Positions 5,718-6,000 of a stretch of DNA of 6,000 bases are shown piece by piece. The DNA is from Pseudomonadota bacterium (GTDB lineage: Bacteria; Pseudomonadota; Alphaproteobacteria; Rhizobiales; Devosiaceae), in assembly GCA_023436745.1 (NCBI GenBank), contig JAEZHZ010000206.1:1-6000 (forward strand). Reading direction: 5' to 3'. Within the stretch, counting starts at the first letter, position 1. The number at the start of each line of letters is the position of its first letter. The translations under genes were made by a program, and so were the position numbers. The notes under the pieces were generated by a model. The model made no database searches. It worked only from the letters and a program-made list of their open reading frames with translations, and was not told where the DNA came from.

Positions 5718-6000
5718 GCGGCACCGCCAGGAAGCGACGGTCGGGCCCCTCGAAGCCGAGCGGATAGGCGGAGAGTATCGCAACCGCACCATTGCCTTGG
5801 GCGCTGCCGAACGGCACCGCCACCGCATGGATGCGATAGGTCTGCGGGCATCCGCGGGATCGCGGCAGCCGGTCGTCCCGGTGCAGCAGACGTTCGGAGC
5901 CGTCCGTCGTCAGGGTGAGAGCATAGCCCTGAGGCTCCTGGTCGAACCACTGGAGACACGAGGACGCCGCTGTCGTGGGGAAGGTCTCGAGCGTCAGTTC
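5707..6000 (-). CDS. DUF2259-like predicted secreted protein (C-terminal 97 residues only)
   Basis: An open frame enters from the right edge (codon boundary exactly at 6000) and ends with TGA at 5707-5709, so only the last 97 residues are visible and the start is outside. The ending FEGPDRRFLAVPLGL and the middle HRDDRLPRSRGCPQTYRIHAV resemble the C-terminus of DUF2259 proteins, a predicted exported family of unknown function found mainly in Alphaproteobacteria; this is from memory of the family. Two cysteines (fragment positions 15 and 51) could form a disulfide after export. Codon pattern and the absence of stops support it as coding. It overlaps the likely start of the MoeB/ThiF-like gene, suggesting one transcript, though a functional link is not obvious. 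Confidence 0.65.
   Translation of the reverse strand, partial: ELTLETFPTTAASSCLQWFDQEPQGYALTLTTDGSERLLHRDDRLPRSRGCPQTYRIHAVAVPFGSAQGNGAVAILSAYPLGFEGPDRRFLAVPLGL

Overview
This GC-rich window looks like ordinary chromosome from an alphaproteobacterium, most likely a Rhizobiales-type lineage. The pointers are an Irr-type Fur-family regulator transcribed divergently from fabA-fabB (a neighbourhood known from that class), a terminal fragment resembling DUF2259 proteins, a GGAAC/GTT general-stress-type promoter, and a tiny hydrophobic protein of a kind common there. I see no mobile element, CRISPR array, rRNA or tRNA.

Layout. Positions 1-831 (minus strand) hold a two-gene unit: a 24-residue single-helix peptide followed 17 bp later by a multi-pass membrane protein that runs off the left edge. 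A candidate EcfG (general stress sigma factor) promoter lies just upstream at 865-890. Positions 900-2362 (minus) carry an arylamine N-acetyltransferase gene and a YdeI/OmdA-family gene, joined by a one-base stop/start overlap. Positions 2483-2986 (minus) encode Irr. A 165-bp divergent intergenic region (2987-3151) contains back-to-back promoters for irr and for the plus-strand operon fabA (3152-3682) and fabB (3760-4986). fabB then converges on a minus-strand HesA/MoeB/ThiF-family gene (4998-5717), leaving 11 bp between the stop codons. The gene upstream of it is a DUF2259-like protein whose last 97 codons are visible (5707-6000) and whose end overlaps the likely TTG start of the MoeB/ThiF-like gene.

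Function. FabA and FabB together introduce and then elongate the cis double bond of unsaturated fatty acids. Irr couples iron/heme status to gene expression, and its promoter sits directly against that of fabAB. The acetyltransferase/YdeI pair may act in xenobiotic or stress handling, and the left-hand pair may be an envelope stress module; both roles are inference. The ThiF/MoeB-like protein keeps the adenylation core but lacks the usual zinc cysteines, so its partner is uncertain. No undescribed multi-gene system is evident. The best leads are the putative stress-regulated micropeptide/membrane-protein unit, the zinc-less E1-like enzyme, and the inverted/direct repeat cluster between irr and the acetyltransferase gene.
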